A DNA stretch of 64,000 nt from Alphaproteobacteria bacterium (GTDB lineage Bacteria > Pseudomonadota > Alphaproteobacteria > Rhodobacterales > Rhodobacteraceae). The stretch is from NCBI GenBank assembly GCA_030424865.1, contig JAUHVR010000002.1, positions 368,196 to 432,195 on the forward strand. Direction: 5' to 3'. Below the pieces are notes generated by a model. It made no database searches and had not been told where the DNA came from. It saw only the letters and a list, made by a program, of their open reading frames with translations. This document shows positions 44,828 to 53,301 of this stretch, piece by piece; position 1 is the stretch's first letter, and each line of letters begins with the position of its first letter. A program made the position numbers and the translations under genes.

Positions 44828-45718
44828 ATGGAATTCTGGGTCATCGCAACATTGCTGGCGGCCACCTTTCAAACGGGTCGGTTCATGCTGCACAAGGTGC
44901 TGAGCCTGGGGGCGCTTTCGCCCGCGGGGTCCACCTTTGCGCGCTTTGCCTATGCCGCTCCCATCGCCGTTGTCATGACGATCGGCTACCTGACCCTGAC
45001 AGGTGTAGGTTTTCCGGATCTGACGCCAACCTTCTGGGTCTATGCCGTCTGGGGCGGCGTGGGTCAGGCCTTGGCCACAAGCTGCGTCGTCGCGTTGTTT
45101 TCGCTGCGCAATTTCGCTGTGGGCCTGACGCTGATGAAGACCGAAACCATCATGACGGCGCTCGTCGGCATGGTCGTCCTGGGCGAGGTGCTGAGCGGCT
45201 GGGGCTGGGGCGCACTTTTGGTGGGGGTCGTTGGAGTGATCCTTTTGTCGAAACCGCCGAAATCGCCCTCGGGGTCATTCCTGAACAAAGGTCTGGCGCT
45301 TGGGCTTGCCTCTGGCGTGCTGTTTTCGTTTTCGAGCGTGGGCTACCGCGGTGCCTCGCTTGAGATTGCCCATGCCGATCCGCTTGTCCGGGCAAGCGTC
45401 ACGCTTGCCGTTGTGGTGACAGGCCAGGCGCTGGGCATGGCGCTTTGGCTGGCCTGGCGTGACCGGGCTCAGCTTGGCGCGGCATGGACTGCGCGGCGGA
45501 CCGGGGTTTGGCTGGGGCTCAGTTCGGCGGCCGGATCCCTGATGTGGTTCACGGCCTTCACCTTGCAGACGGCCGCCTTCGTCAAGGCGCTGGGGCAGAT
45601 CGAGCTGATCCTGTCGCTGGCGGCTTCGGTGCTGTTCTTCAAGGAAAGCATCACGCGCCGCGAGTTGGCGGGGATCGCGGTGCTGACCTTGGGAATCGTC
45701 CTGCTGGTTCTGGCCTAG
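44828..45718 (+). CDS. EamA/DMT-family transporter
   Basis: A 296-residue inner-membrane protein with about ten hydrophobic helices in two repeated halves. Features include LMKTETIMTALVGMVVLGE in the first half and VKALGQIELILSLAASVLFFKESI in the second. Drug/metabolite transporters of this type usually export amino acids or other small metabolites. It starts 20 bases after the desaturase gene. No substrate clue is visible. Confidence 0.85.
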   Translation: MEFWVIATLLAATFQTGRFMLHKVLSLGALSPAGSTFARFAYAAPIAVVMTIGYLTLTGVGFPDLTPTFWVYAVWGGVGQALATSCVVALFSLRNFAVGLTLMKTETIMTALVGMVVLGEVLSGWGWGALLVGVVGVILLSKPPKSPSGSFLNKGLALGLASGVLFSFSSVGYRGASLEIAHADPLVRASVTLAVVVTGQALGMALWLAWRDRAQLGAAWTARRTGVWLGLSSAAGSLMWFTAFTLQTAAFVKALGQIELILSLAASVLFFKESITRRELAGIAVLTLGIVLLVLA

Positions 45719-45728
45719 GGATCTGACC

Positions 45729-46424
45729 CTAGTCGGTCATCGCCCGACCCTTGAGGCGCAGGAACAGGCTTTCTTCGTCATCGTTCCGGAAGAACGGGAC
45801 CGAGACAGGCGGCGTGTTCTCACGTGCACGCGCCGCCACCTCGGCCAGCACGACCTCGGTGATGAAGGGCAGATCGAAATTGCGAACCTCGTTCAACGGG
45901 ATCCATTGCAGGTGGCTGAGCTCGTCCGAGGCCTGCGAGAAATCGTCGATATCCGTTGCCAGATCGTCGGCATCCAGCAGAAAGAACCGGGCGTCAAAGC
46001 GGCGCGGACGGCCCGGTGGGGTGATGGCGCGGAACACGAATTGAAGCGCCCCTGCATTGGGGCGGTTGCCTGTGGCCGCAAACTCCATCCACGGGTCGGG
46101 CACCTGGCCGGGCCAATGGCCAGGGCGGCCCAGCACCTGGCCGGTTTCTTCCCACAGCTCGCGAATGGCTGCCGCGGCAAGCACATCTGACAGATCCCCT
46201 TCGGTGTCTTCCGCCAGGCGCGACCGGCACAGCTCGGACAGGGGTTCGACAAAGGGCACGCCGGCGTCCGTTGCATCCACAGCGCCACCGGGAAACACGA
46301 ATTTGTTCGGCATGAACGCCGCCTGTGCGCCCCGTTGCCCCATCAGGATCCGAGGGTTGCGCATGCGGTCGCGCAGCACGATCACCGTGGCTGCATCGCG
46401 GATCGCCGTTTTGTCAATTGTCAC
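45729..46424 (-). CDS. Nudix hydrolase
   Basis: A 231-residue protein. The Nudix box is recognisable around AAAAIRELWEETGQVLG (REx2EE core). GPRGAQAAFMPNKFVFPGG-type residues precede it, as in acyl-CoA/ADP-ribose-type enzymes. The GTG at 46424 is chosen because AGGGG lies 6 bases upstream; the TTG one codon earlier is also possible. It hydrolyses an unknown nucleoside-diphosphate derivative. It follows the DUF983 gene closely on the same strand. Confidence 0.85.
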   Translation of the reverse strand: MTIDKTAIRDAATVIVLRDRMRNPRILMGQRGAQAAFMPNKFVFPGGAVDATDAGVPFVEPLSELCRSRLAEDTEGDLSDVLAAAAIRELWEETGQVLGRPGHWPGQVPDPWMEFAATGNRPNAGALQFVFRAITPPGRPRRFDARFFLLDADDLATDIDDFSQASDELSHLQWIPLNEVRNFDLPFITEVVLAEVAARARENTPPVSVPFFRNDDEESLFLRLKGRAMTD

Positions 46425-46433
46425 CAAGTGCCC

Positions 46434-46841
46434 CTAGTCTTCTGTCCCGTTCGCGCTGGAGGGGCCAAATCCATACATCCGCCGCGCCCATTGGTACGCA
46501 ACGATGGCCCCTTTCAGCCTGGGTAGAAGATAGAGCGAGAGTGCGATGCAACCAACAGCGAAGATCGTGAACAGGATCAAGGGCTCGGGCCGCCAGGTTT
46601 CAAAGACGATCAACAGCAGCGGCGCCATGACGTGGCCGACGATCAGAATCGTCAGATAGGCCGGTCCATCGTCGGCCTTGTGGTGGTGCAGCGGTTCGCG
46701 ACAGACCGTGCAGGTGCGGCGCACGCGCAGAAAGCCATCGAACAGCGGACCACTTCCACAGTTCGGGCAACGTCTGCGCCATCCACGCGATACGGAAGGC
46801 CACACCGGACGATCGTCGGTGGCCTCGGCAAGTGAGGTCAT
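46434..46841 (-). CDS. DUF983 family protein (zinc-ribbon, two membrane helices)
   Basis: A 135-residue protein. A cysteine motif CPNCGSGPLFDGFLRVR plus CTVC suggests a four-cysteine zinc ribbon near the N-terminus. Two hydrophobic helices follow (ILIVGHVMAPLLLIVFE and LILFTIFAVGCIALSLYLLPRLKG). The ATG at 46841 follows GCGGGAGA; a longer start at 46877 is less likely. DUF983 genes often neighbour Nudix or cytochrome-oxidase assembly genes. The role is unknown. Confidence 0.82.
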   Translation of the reverse strand: MTSLAEATDDRPVWPSVSRGWRRRCPNCGSGPLFDGFLRVRRTCTVCREPLHHHKADDGPAYLTILIVGHVMAPLLLIVFETWRPEPLILFTIFAVGCIALSLYLLPRLKGAIVAYQWARRMYGFGPSSANGTED

Positions 46842-47050
46842 GAGTTTTTCTCCCGCCTCGAATGTGTGGGAGGCCACCGCCGAACGAAAGGTGGCAAATG
46901 CGCATTGCGTCTGGATGTCGCAAAGGGTCTCCGGCGGACGCGAAAAAAGTTTGAGAATTTTGCGACGGAAGTTTTCGCCCCCTCCGTATCAGGTTCCAGA
47001 AAACGGGCAGAGAGCCTGATTTCATAACGATTGAGGAAAGGAAACGTACC

Positions 47051-47533
47051 ATGAAACGCACAATGATCTTTGGAGCCGTGATCGCAGCAGTCATCGCAGG
47101 CACGGCAGTGACCGCCAGCGCCAAGCAGGGTGGCGAGGGACACCGCGACATGCGCGGCATGCCGATCAGCTTTGCCGAGCTGGACCTGAACAACGACGGC
47201 AAAATCACTCTGGACGAGGTGCAGGGTCATCGCGAGGCCCGCTTTGCCGCCGCTGACAGCAATGGCGACGGCATGCTGAGCGCAGATGAGCTGACCGCAC
47301 AGGCAAACGAACGTGCCGCCGAGCGCATCGCCCGGATGATCGAGCGGTTCGACGAAAACGACGACGGCATGCTGAGCGCCGAAGAAATGCCGCAGCCGCG
47401 TGGCGGCGAAGACCGGGCGGAACGGATGTTCGACCGCCTGGATGCGGATGGCGACGGCGCGATCACGGAAGAGGAATTCGCCGAGCTGGAAAACAGGGGC
47501 AAAGGCAAGCGCTGGGGCAAGAAGCGCGACTGA
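47051..47533 (+). CDS. Secreted EF-hand calcium-binding protein
   Basis: A 160-residue protein with a signal peptide (about residues 1-24, ending TASA). It carries four EF-hand loops: residues 45-56 (DLNNDGKITLDE), 69-80 (DSNGDGMLSADE), 101-112 (DENDDGMLSAEE) and 131-142 (DADGDGAITEEE). All have complete D/N/D/G/E calcium ligands. A basic KGKRWGKKRD tail follows. Probably a periplasmic calcium sensor or buffer. It lies just before the sigma-factor operon. Confidence 0.88.
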   Translation: MKRTMIFGAVIAAVIAGTAVTASAKQGGEGHRDMRGMPISFAELDLNNDGKITLDEVQGHREARFAAADSNGDGMLSADELTAQANERAAERIARMIERFDENDDGMLSAEEMPQPRGGEDRAERMFDRLDADGDGAITEEEFAELENRGKGKRWGKKRD

Positions 47534-47541
47534 GCAGAACC

Positions 47542-47570
47542 TGGCGCGGGGCAGGGGATGCCCCGCGCCA
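47542..47570 (+). terminator. Strong hairpin after the EF-hand gene
   Basis: A perfect 10-bp GC stem (TGGCGCGGGG, 9-base loop, CCCCGCGCCA) starts 9 bases after the stop codon. There is no T-run, so it is an attenuator-like or 3'-protecting structure rather than a classical terminator. Confidence 0.6.
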
Positions 47571-47608
47571 TTGCCAGGCCGCCCCGCAGGGGGTAGGCGC
47601 TTGAGTTG

Positions 47609-48193
47609 ATGACCATGCCACTGGACGCCATGAACGATCTGAGTGACGACGCGCTGCTGGTTCTTTACGCAAACGGCGATGCGGCGGCTGCGCGCGCATT
47701 GACCCTGCGATTGACTCCGCGCGTTTTTGGTCATGCCTACCGTCTGCTTGGCAATCAGGCCGACGCCGAGGATGTGACCCAAGAGGCATTGATGCGTCTG
47801 TGGAAGATCGCCCCGGACTGGCGCCAGGGCGAGGCGAAGGTGTCGACCTGGCTTTATCGTGTCACCGCGAACCTCTGCACCGACCGGCTGCGGCGCAAAC
47901 CCTCGGCCGCCTTGGACAGCATCCCCGAACCCGAAGATGACGCGCGGGGGGCGACCGAGACCATGCAGGACAAGGAAAGGGTGGACGCATTGCACACAGC
48001 GCTGGGCGCATTGCCGGACCGGCAGCGACAGGCGATTGTCCTGCGCCACCTCGAAGGCTTGGGTAATCCCGAGATTGCCCACATAATGGATATTGGACCG
48101 CGTGCGGTGGAAAGCCTGATCGCACGCGGCAAACGGGCTCTGACCGGACTTCTGGCAGGGCGTCGCAAGGACCTGGGGTACACAGATGACTGA
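47609..48193 (+). CDS. RNA polymerase sigma factor, ECF type
   Basis: A 194-residue sigma-70-family factor with region 2 (YRLLGNQADAEDVTQEALMRLWKIAPDWR, STWLYRVTANLCTDRLRR) and region 4 (ALPDRQRQAIVLRHLEGLGNPEIAHIMDIGPRAVESLIARGKRAL). Region 1.1 and region 3 are absent, as expected for group 4. The ATG at 47609 is chosen. An 8-base overlap ties it to the following anti-sigma-like gene. Confidence 0.9.
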   Translation: MTMPLDAMNDLSDDALLVLYANGDAAAARALTLRLTPRVFGHAYRLLGNQADAEDVTQEALMRLWKIAPDWRQGEAKVSTWLYRVTANLCTDRLRRKPSAALDSIPEPEDDARGATETMQDKERVDALHTALGALPDRQRQAIVLRHLEGLGNPEIAHIMDIGPRAVESLIARGKRALTGLLAGRRKDLGYTDD

Positions 48194-48557
48194 AAAAGAC
48201 CCGGACAGCACAACATTGCAGCCCTTTTTCGAGGCGGCGCGCGCTGACACCCCGATGCCGTCGGGCGATCTGATGGCCCGCATCGAAGCGGATGCCCTGG
48301 CCATGATGCCAGAGCCGGCGGGCCTTGTGTCCGCGCCCCAGCGCGGGATTTTTGGCCAGCTTCTGGACCTGGTTGGCGGTTGGCCCGCTGTTTCGGGCCT
48401 TGCTGCGGCAACCGCGGCCGGTGTCTGGATCGGGGTCAGCCCGCCGGTCTCGGTTTCTGATAGTGTCGCCAGCCTGCTGGGACAGGACATCGGCCTTGTC
48501 ACGTCGGGCGCGCTTGAGCCGCTCAGCGGGTTTGACAGTCTTCTGGTTGAGGGATGA
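48186..48557 (+). CDS. Putative membrane-anchored anti-sigma-like protein
   Basis: A 123-residue protein. The N-terminal ~55 residues are soluble and acidic (DLMARIEADALAMM). One hydrophobic helix (WPAVSGLAAATAAGVWIGV) follows, then a short probable periplasmic tail. This topology and the overlaps with both sigma and sensor-like genes suggest an anti-sigma factor. It lacks the zinc HxxxCxxC motif of ZAS anti-sigma factors. Similar Rhodobacterales proteins are, I think, sometimes misnamed as dihydroorotate dehydrogenase. Confidence 0.6.
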   Translation: MTEKDPDSTTLQPFFEAARADTPMPSGDLMARIEADALAMMPEPAGLVSAPQRGIFGQLLDLVGGWPAVSGLAAATAAGVWIGVSPPVSVSDSVASLLGQDIGLVTSGALEPLSGFDSLLVEG

Positions 48558-49081
48558 CACAGATGAGCGATCCCAAGACATCCCCGCCTGTCCGTCGTTG
48601 GGTGCGCGTGTTGCTGGTGGTTTCCCTGGGCGTGAACCTGCTGGTGGCAGGTGCCGTCGTGGGGGCCTTTCTGAATGGCCCGCCGGATCGGCGGAGTGGC
48701 GCATCGAATGCCGAGATGACATTGCCCTACACTCGCGCCTTGACCGAAGACGACAGGCGGGATGTGCGCAGGGAACTGCGCCGCACCCTGTTTTCGGACC
48801 GGGATGAACATGGCGCGCTGGCGCAGTCTTATGTCCGGGCCATCGAGGTTCTGCGTGCCGCACCTTTTGATCCCGAGGCCCTGACGACAGTGCTGGAGGA
48901 TCAGTCGAACACCGCACGGTCGCGCATGGTGAAAGGGCAGCAGGCCCTGATCGCCGTCATTACGGGGATGACCGACGCGGACCGTGCCGCCTATGCAGAC
49001 CGTTTGGAGCATGAACTTCAAAAGCTGGAAAAGCGGGGCAAGGCCTGGAATCGCGGATCCCGGGACAAGCCTGATCGCTAG
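48554..49081 (+). CDS. Periplasmic heavy-metal sensor-like protein (CnrX/CpxP/ZraP-type)
   Basis: A 175-residue protein with one N-terminal membrane anchor (VLLVVSLGVNLLVAGAVVGAF) and an alpha-helical periplasmic part (LTEDDRRDVRRELRRTLF, FDPEALTTVLEDQSNTARSRMVKGQQALI). This is the two-helix pattern of the heavy-metal-resistance/CnrX-CpxP fold. It overlaps the anti-sigma-like gene by 4 bases. The sigma/anti-sigma/sensor order resembles cnrYXH-type modules, but metal ligands are not obvious (few histidines, no cysteine). Confidence 0.7.
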   Translation: MTQMSDPKTSPPVRRWVRVLLVVSLGVNLLVAGAVVGAFLNGPPDRRSGASNAEMTLPYTRALTEDDRRDVRRELRRTLFSDRDEHGALAQSYVRAIEVLRAAPFDPEALTTVLEDQSNTARSRMVKGQQALIAVITGMTDADRAAYADRLEHELQKLEKRGKAWNRGSRDKPDR

Positions 49082-49098
49082 CGGGGGGTTCCTTGACT

Positions 49099-50472
49099 CT
49101 AAGCCGCGCTGCGGTTGACGGTGACCTGATTGCGGCCATGAGTCTTGGCGGCATAAAGCGCGCGATCGGCCTTGGCGATCAGGTCCATCGGCTGTGTGTA
49201 TCCTTGTCCGTCGCACAGCGCCAGGCCGATCGACATTGTCGACCGAAGGGCGCTGCCGTTTTGCAGACGGTACGGCCGGCCCGAGATGGCCGCGCACAGT
49301 TCCTTGGCCAATGTTTCCGCGTCGGCCATCTGCGTGTCGGGCATCGCGATCAGGAACTCTTCTCCGCCGATGCGGGCCAGCAGGCTGCCAGGCGCCATGG
49401 CTTTGGTCAGACGGCAGGCCACCTCTTTCAGGACTGCATCGCCGGCAGCGTGGCCATGGCCGTCATTCACGGCCTTGAAGTGGTCCAGATCTGCGATCAT
49501 CACTGCGAAGGGGCGCCCGGTCTGGGCAGAGTGATCCGACATCGCCGCCAGTTTGTTCAGCCCATATCGCCGGTTGTGCAACCCGGTCAAAGGGTCCGTG
49601 ACGGCGGCGCGCAGGCTGTCCCCGACATGGCGACGCAGACAATCGGCAGCCCATTTGCCCTTGGCCTGACGCTCAAGCCGCAGCGCCAGTTCGTCCAGAT
49701 CCAGGCCATTCAGCATCACGTCGTCGGCACCAAGATCCAGCGCGCGATGGGCCAGGTCGATCTGGTGGGGACCAAGAACCAAAACTATGGCTGCATGCCG
49801 TGTGGATGGCGTTGATCGCAGTTCCGTCAGGGCATCAAGATCCGGCTCTGGGCCTTCCTGATCCTTTGCAAGGACAAATATGTCGTGGCCCGGCTGATCC
49901 GCGCGTCGCAAGGTCGTGGCCGGGGCAAGAAGCTCTATTTCGTGGCGGGTTTTTCTGCGCAGGCATTTGATGTTGCGACGTCCCGATGTGCCCGGAGGGG
50001 CCACAAGTCCGACGCGTGCGCGAGGCGGCTCCATTTCCTGGGCAACGGTCGCAAACATGTCGCCACTTTCGGCGACACGGGCCTGCAGATCCCGACGCCT
50101 GGTTTCCCGCCGCATCAGGTTGCGCACCCGCGCCAGCAAAAGCTTGTCGCTGACGGGGCGGCGAAGGACATCTGTCGCCCCGGCCTGCAGCCCCTGCAAG
50201 ACCGCCATATCGCAGGCGTCCGAGCACAGCATCAACACCGGGGGGGCCATGCTGCCGAATTCGGACCGCAGCCGCTGGCAGAGCTGCACCGCTGTCTGAT
50301 CCTGGAAATCACAGCTCGCAACAATCACATCGGGACAGGACTGGCGGGCAAGGTTCACGGCCGCTTCGGTACTCGCGGATTGCAGCACGTCAAACCCCGT
50401 AGCGGAAAGCTTGACCCGCAAGACAATCCTGTTGACGGAGACCTTGTCGACGACGAGGATTCTTCCAACCAC
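49099..50472 (-). CDS. PleD-like diguanylate cyclase with a degenerate first receiver
   Basis: A 457-residue protein with PleD architecture: REC (1-120), REC-like (about 140-270) and GGDEF (about 290-457), catalytic motif GGEEF. The GTG at 50472 gives the standard MxGRIL PleD start; an ATG at 50496 is possible. In the first receiver the acidic pair is D9-K10 instead of DD, and the phosphoacceptor position 53 is serine (PDVIVAS). The I-site RxxD before GGEEF is also missing (MAPGSLLARI). It probably makes cyclic di-GMP without classic phosphorylation or feedback control. Confidence 0.85.
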   Translation of the reverse strand: MVGRILVVDKVSVNRIVLRVKLSATGFDVLQSASTEAAVNLARQSCPDVIVASCDFQDQTAVQLCQRLRSEFGSMAPPVLMLCSDACDMAVLQGLQAGATDVLRRPVSDKLLLARVRNLMRRETRRRDLQARVAESGDMFATVAQEMEPPRARVGLVAPPGTSGRRNIKCLRRKTRHEIELLAPATTLRRADQPGHDIFVLAKDQEGPEPDLDALTELRSTPSTRHAAIVLVLGPHQIDLAHRALDLGADDVMLNGLDLDELALRLERQAKGKWAADCLRRHVGDSLRAAVTDPLTGLHNRRYGLNKLAAMSDHSAQTGRPFAVMIADLDHFKAVNDGHGHAAGDAVLKEVACRLTKAMAPGSLLARIGGEEFLIAMPDTQMADAETLAKELCAAISGRPYRLQNGSALRSTMSIGLALCDGQGYTQPMDLIAKADRALYAAKTHGRNQVTVNRSAA

Positions 50473-50554
50473 CGCGGACCTTCCCGATCTAAACATTTCG
50501 TTTCCGTTAGCGTCGGTCACAAAGGTTAATAAATTGTTGTTAGGAGTTAACGAG

Positions 50555-50839
50555 ATGCAACTGACGCCTGAAACCGCTGAAATCCTCGCGTTGAAAGCGC
50601 TGGCCTGGCTGACGTCAAACGAGGATCTGTTGCCCGTCTTCATGGGGTCGACTGGTGTGGATGCGGACACCCTGCGCGCAGGTGCTGGCACCGCAGAAGT
50701 GCAACGGTCCGTGCTTGATTTCATTTTGCTTGACGATGCCTGGGTCATCGGGTTTTGCGACGCGCATGAGCTGGAGTACCCTTCTGTCCACGCGGCGCGA
50801 CAGCTGCTGGCCGGTGGGGAAGAGTATCACTGGACCTGA
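50555..50839 (+). CDS. DUF3572 family protein
   Basis: A 94-residue soluble protein with the DUF3572 pattern: ETAEILALKALAWLTSNEDLLPVFMGSTG and LDFILLDDAWVIGFCDAHELEYPS. AGGAG lies just upstream of the ATG. It is divergent from the PleD-like gene and 12 bases from the HAD gene. It has no known function. Confidence 0.85.
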   Translation: MQLTPETAEILALKALAWLTSNEDLLPVFMGSTGVDADTLRAGAGTAEVQRSVLDFILLDDAWVIGFCDAHELEYPSVHAARQLLAGGEEYHWT

Positions 50840-50851
50840 GGGCCCCCGAAC

Positions 50852-51562
50852 ATGACACAGATCCGCGCTTGCCTTTTCGACAAGGATGGCACGCTTTTTG
50901 ATTTTCACGCGACCTGGTCTTCCGCCACCAAGGACACGCTCGAAGCGTTGGCCGAGGGTGATGATGCGTTGTTGTCCGCTCTTGCCGACTCGGTTGGCTA
51001 TGATCTGGCGACGCAGCGCGTGCGCGCCGACAGCATCGCGGTTGCGGGCACGAACGAGCAGGTTGCGACCTGCCTGGTCACACATCTTCCTGACTGGACG
51101 GTCGACGGACTGGTCAGTTTCTTCCTGGACCGCATCGATCTGGCGCCCCTGGCCGAAGCGGTGCCCCTGTCGCCCTTCCTGGATGGTCTGCGCGCCCAGG
51201 GGCTGGCGCTGGGTGTCATGACAAACGACAACGAACAGGGCGCGGTCTCGCAATTGACGGCGGCAGGCGTGCTGGATCGGTTTGCCTTTGTCTGCGGTGC
51301 CGACAGCGGGTTCGGGGCCAAGCCCTCGCCTGCGCCTTTGTTGGCCTTCGCCGATGCGGTCGACGTGCCCCCCGAGCAGGTGGTCATGGTCGGCGACAGC
51401 ACCCACGACCTGCACGCAGGCCGGGCGGCGGGGATGACAACGGTTGGGGTTCTGACCGGTTTGGCGCTTCGGGACGAGTTGGCGCCCTACGCCGATGCGG
51501 TCTTGCCGGACATTGGCGGGCTGCCGGGGTGGCTCGCAGATCGGGGCAGCCTGTCTGCCTGA
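50852..51562 (+). CDS. HAD-superfamily phosphatase (phosphoglycolate phosphatase-like)
   Basis: A 236-residue HAD hydrolase. Motif I is LFDKDGTL near residue 10, with the nucleophile and acid aspartates. Motif II is the threonine in MTNDN. Motif III/IV is VVMVGDSTHD with the metal aspartate. An alpha-helical cap lies between motifs I and II. It removes phosphate from a small sugar or glycolate-type metabolite; the substrate is not defined. Confidence 0.88.
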   Translation: MTQIRACLFDKDGTLFDFHATWSSATKDTLEALAEGDDALLSALADSVGYDLATQRVRADSIAVAGTNEQVATCLVTHLPDWTVDGLVSFFLDRIDLAPLAEAVPLSPFLDGLRAQGLALGVMTNDNEQGAVSQLTAAGVLDRFAFVCGADSGFGAKPSPAPLLAFADAVDVPPEQVVMVGDSTHDLHAGRAAGMTTVGVLTGLALRDELAPYADAVLPDIGGLPGWLADRGSLSA

Positions 51563-51667
51563 CCTGAGGGCTCGCCCGATAAAACCGACCGAAAACGTCG
51601 CAAAACGGCAAACAGTTTCGCGTCGCCCAGTGTCTGTTGGATCCAACCAAGACTCCCGGAGGACAAA

Positions 51668-53227
51668 ATGGCCGAAGTCGCAACACGCAAGCGCCGCAGC
51701 GGCGGTCGCGCAGGAAATGCAACCCGGCGCGGTGGCAGCGCGATTGACCAGATGCCCTGGAACCCGCCGGTCAACATTGATGCCCCGACCGAGCCTCTTA
51801 ATTCCGAGGGCATTGAGGCGATCCACGGTGCGGCGATGACGATCCTCGAAGAGATCGGCATCGACATTCTGAACGCCGAGGCCCTGGAGATCTTCAAGGA
51901 AGCGGGCTGCATTGCCGATGGCGAGAAGGTTCGGATCGGGCGTGATTTCATCATGGAGATGGTCGGAAAAGCTCCCACCGAGTTCACGCTGACCCCGCGC
52001 AACCTGGATCGCACGATCACGGTTGGCGGGAACAATCTGCTGTTCGGCAATGTCTCGTCCCCGCCGAACTATTGGGATCTTGAAATCGGCCGCAAGGTTC
52101 CGGGCACGCGAGAGATGTGCAAGAACCTGTTGAAGCTGTCGCAGTACTTCAACTGCATCCACTTCGTGGGGGGCTATCCGGTCGAGCCGGTCGACATTCA
52201 CGCCAGCGTGCGTCACCTGGACGTGCTTTATGACAAGCTTACCCTGACCGACAAGGTCGCCCATGCCTATAGCCTGGGCAAAGAGCGGGTCGAGGACGTG
52301 ATGGAGATGGTGCGCATCGCAGGCGGCCTCAGCCACGAAGAGTTCGAGGCCTCTCCGCGCATGTACACCAACATCAATTCGACGTCGCCGTTGAAACATG
52401 ACGAGCCGATGCTGGATGGCTGGATGCGCTGTGCGCGGCGCGGGCAGGGGCTGGTGGTGACACCATTCACGCTGGCCGGGGCCATGGCACCGGTCACGAT
52501 GGCGGGTGCAGTTGCTCAGTCGCTGGCCGAGGGGCTGATCGCCATCGCTCTGGCGCAATACATCCGGCCCGGCGCCCCCTGTGTCATCGGAACCTTCACC
52601 TCGAACGTCGACATGAAATCCGGCGCTCCTGCCTTTGGCACGCCGGAATACATGCGGGCCACACAGATGACGGGGCAACTGGCGCGGTTCTATGGCCTGC
52701 CGATGCGTGCCTCGGGGGTCTGCGCCGCCAATGTGCCCGACAGCCAGTCGATGTGGGAAACCTCGAACAGCCTGTGGTCGGCGGTGCAGTCCCGCACGAA
52801 CATGGTCTATCACGCGGCTGGCTGGCTCGAAGGCGGGCTGATCGCCAGCCCCGAGAAATTTGTCATGGACTGCGAGGTTCTGCAGCAGATCCAGCGCTAT
52901 ATGGACCCCATGCTGACCGCGACAGACGAAGATGCGCTGGCGCTGGATGCAATCCGCGAGGTCGGCTCCGAAGGGCACTTCTTTGGCGTTCAGCACACGC
53001 AGGATCGCTATAGCACGGCCTTTTACCAGCCCTTCCTGAGCGACTGGAAGAACTTCGAAGGCTGGGAGGCCGCGGGCGGTGTCTGGACGGCCGAACGCGC
53101 CCACACGACCTACAAGCGCATCCTTGCCGAGTTCGAGGCGCCTGCGATGGACGAATCGATCCGCGAGGAACTGGCTGCCTTTGTTGCGCGCCGCAAGGAA
53201 GAGGGCGGTGCTCCGACGGACTTCTAG
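51668..53227 (+). CDS. MttB/trimethylamine methyltransferase-family protein (non-pyrrolysine)
   Basis: A 519-residue protein of the MttB (PF06253) superfamily. The family start motif EGIEAIHGAAMTILEEIGIDILN is present, as are GGYPVEPVDIHASVRHLDVLYDK and GLVVTPFTLAGAMAPVTMAGA. There is no in-frame TAG, so it is a non-pyrrolysine member like those that demethylate glycine betaine, proline betaine or carnitine onto a corrinoid protein. The N-terminus is basic. CGGAGGACAAA precedes the ATG. No corrinoid partner (MttC-like) or pterin methyltransferase is adjacent. Confidence 0.83.
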   Translation: MAEVATRKRRSGGRAGNATRRGGSAIDQMPWNPPVNIDAPTEPLNSEGIEAIHGAAMTILEEIGIDILNAEALEIFKEAGCIADGEKVRIGRDFIMEMVGKAPTEFTLTPRNLDRTITVGGNNLLFGNVSSPPNYWDLEIGRKVPGTREMCKNLLKLSQYFNCIHFVGGYPVEPVDIHASVRHLDVLYDKLTLTDKVAHAYSLGKERVEDVMEMVRIAGGLSHEEFEASPRMYTNINSTSPLKHDEPMLDGWMRCARRGQGLVVTPFTLAGAMAPVTMAGAVAQSLAEGLIAIALAQYIRPGAPCVIGTFTSNVDMKSGAPAFGTPEYMRATQMTGQLARFYGLPMRASGVCAANVPDSQSMWETSNSLWSAVQSRTNMVYHAAGWLEGGLIASPEKFVMDCEVLQQIQRYMDPMLTATDEDALALDAIREVGSEGHFFGVQHTQDRYSTAFYQPFLSDWKNFEGWEAAGGVWTAERAHTTYKRILAEFEAPAMDESIREELAAFVARRKEEGGAPTDF

Positions 53228-53301
53228 GTCGCTGTCGGCCGGTGTTCTCAGTTTCTTAAAGTTTTGGTGCGCATCCTGCGCGCCAAAACAGGACAAGAGA
53301 C

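Noticed and set aside
46838..49297. An 819-codon open frame on the minus strand
   Set aside because: It runs antisense through the EF-hand, sigma, anti-sigma-like and sensor-like genes and shows only Arg/Pro/Gln-rich composition with no motif.
51668..53227. Possible pyrrolysine-containing MttB
   Set aside because: No in-frame TAG occurs in the gene, so it is a non-pyrrolysine family member.
50615..53296. An 893-codon open frame on the minus strand
   Set aside because: It is antisense to DUF3572, the HAD phosphatase and the MttB-family gene, each of which has clear family motifs.
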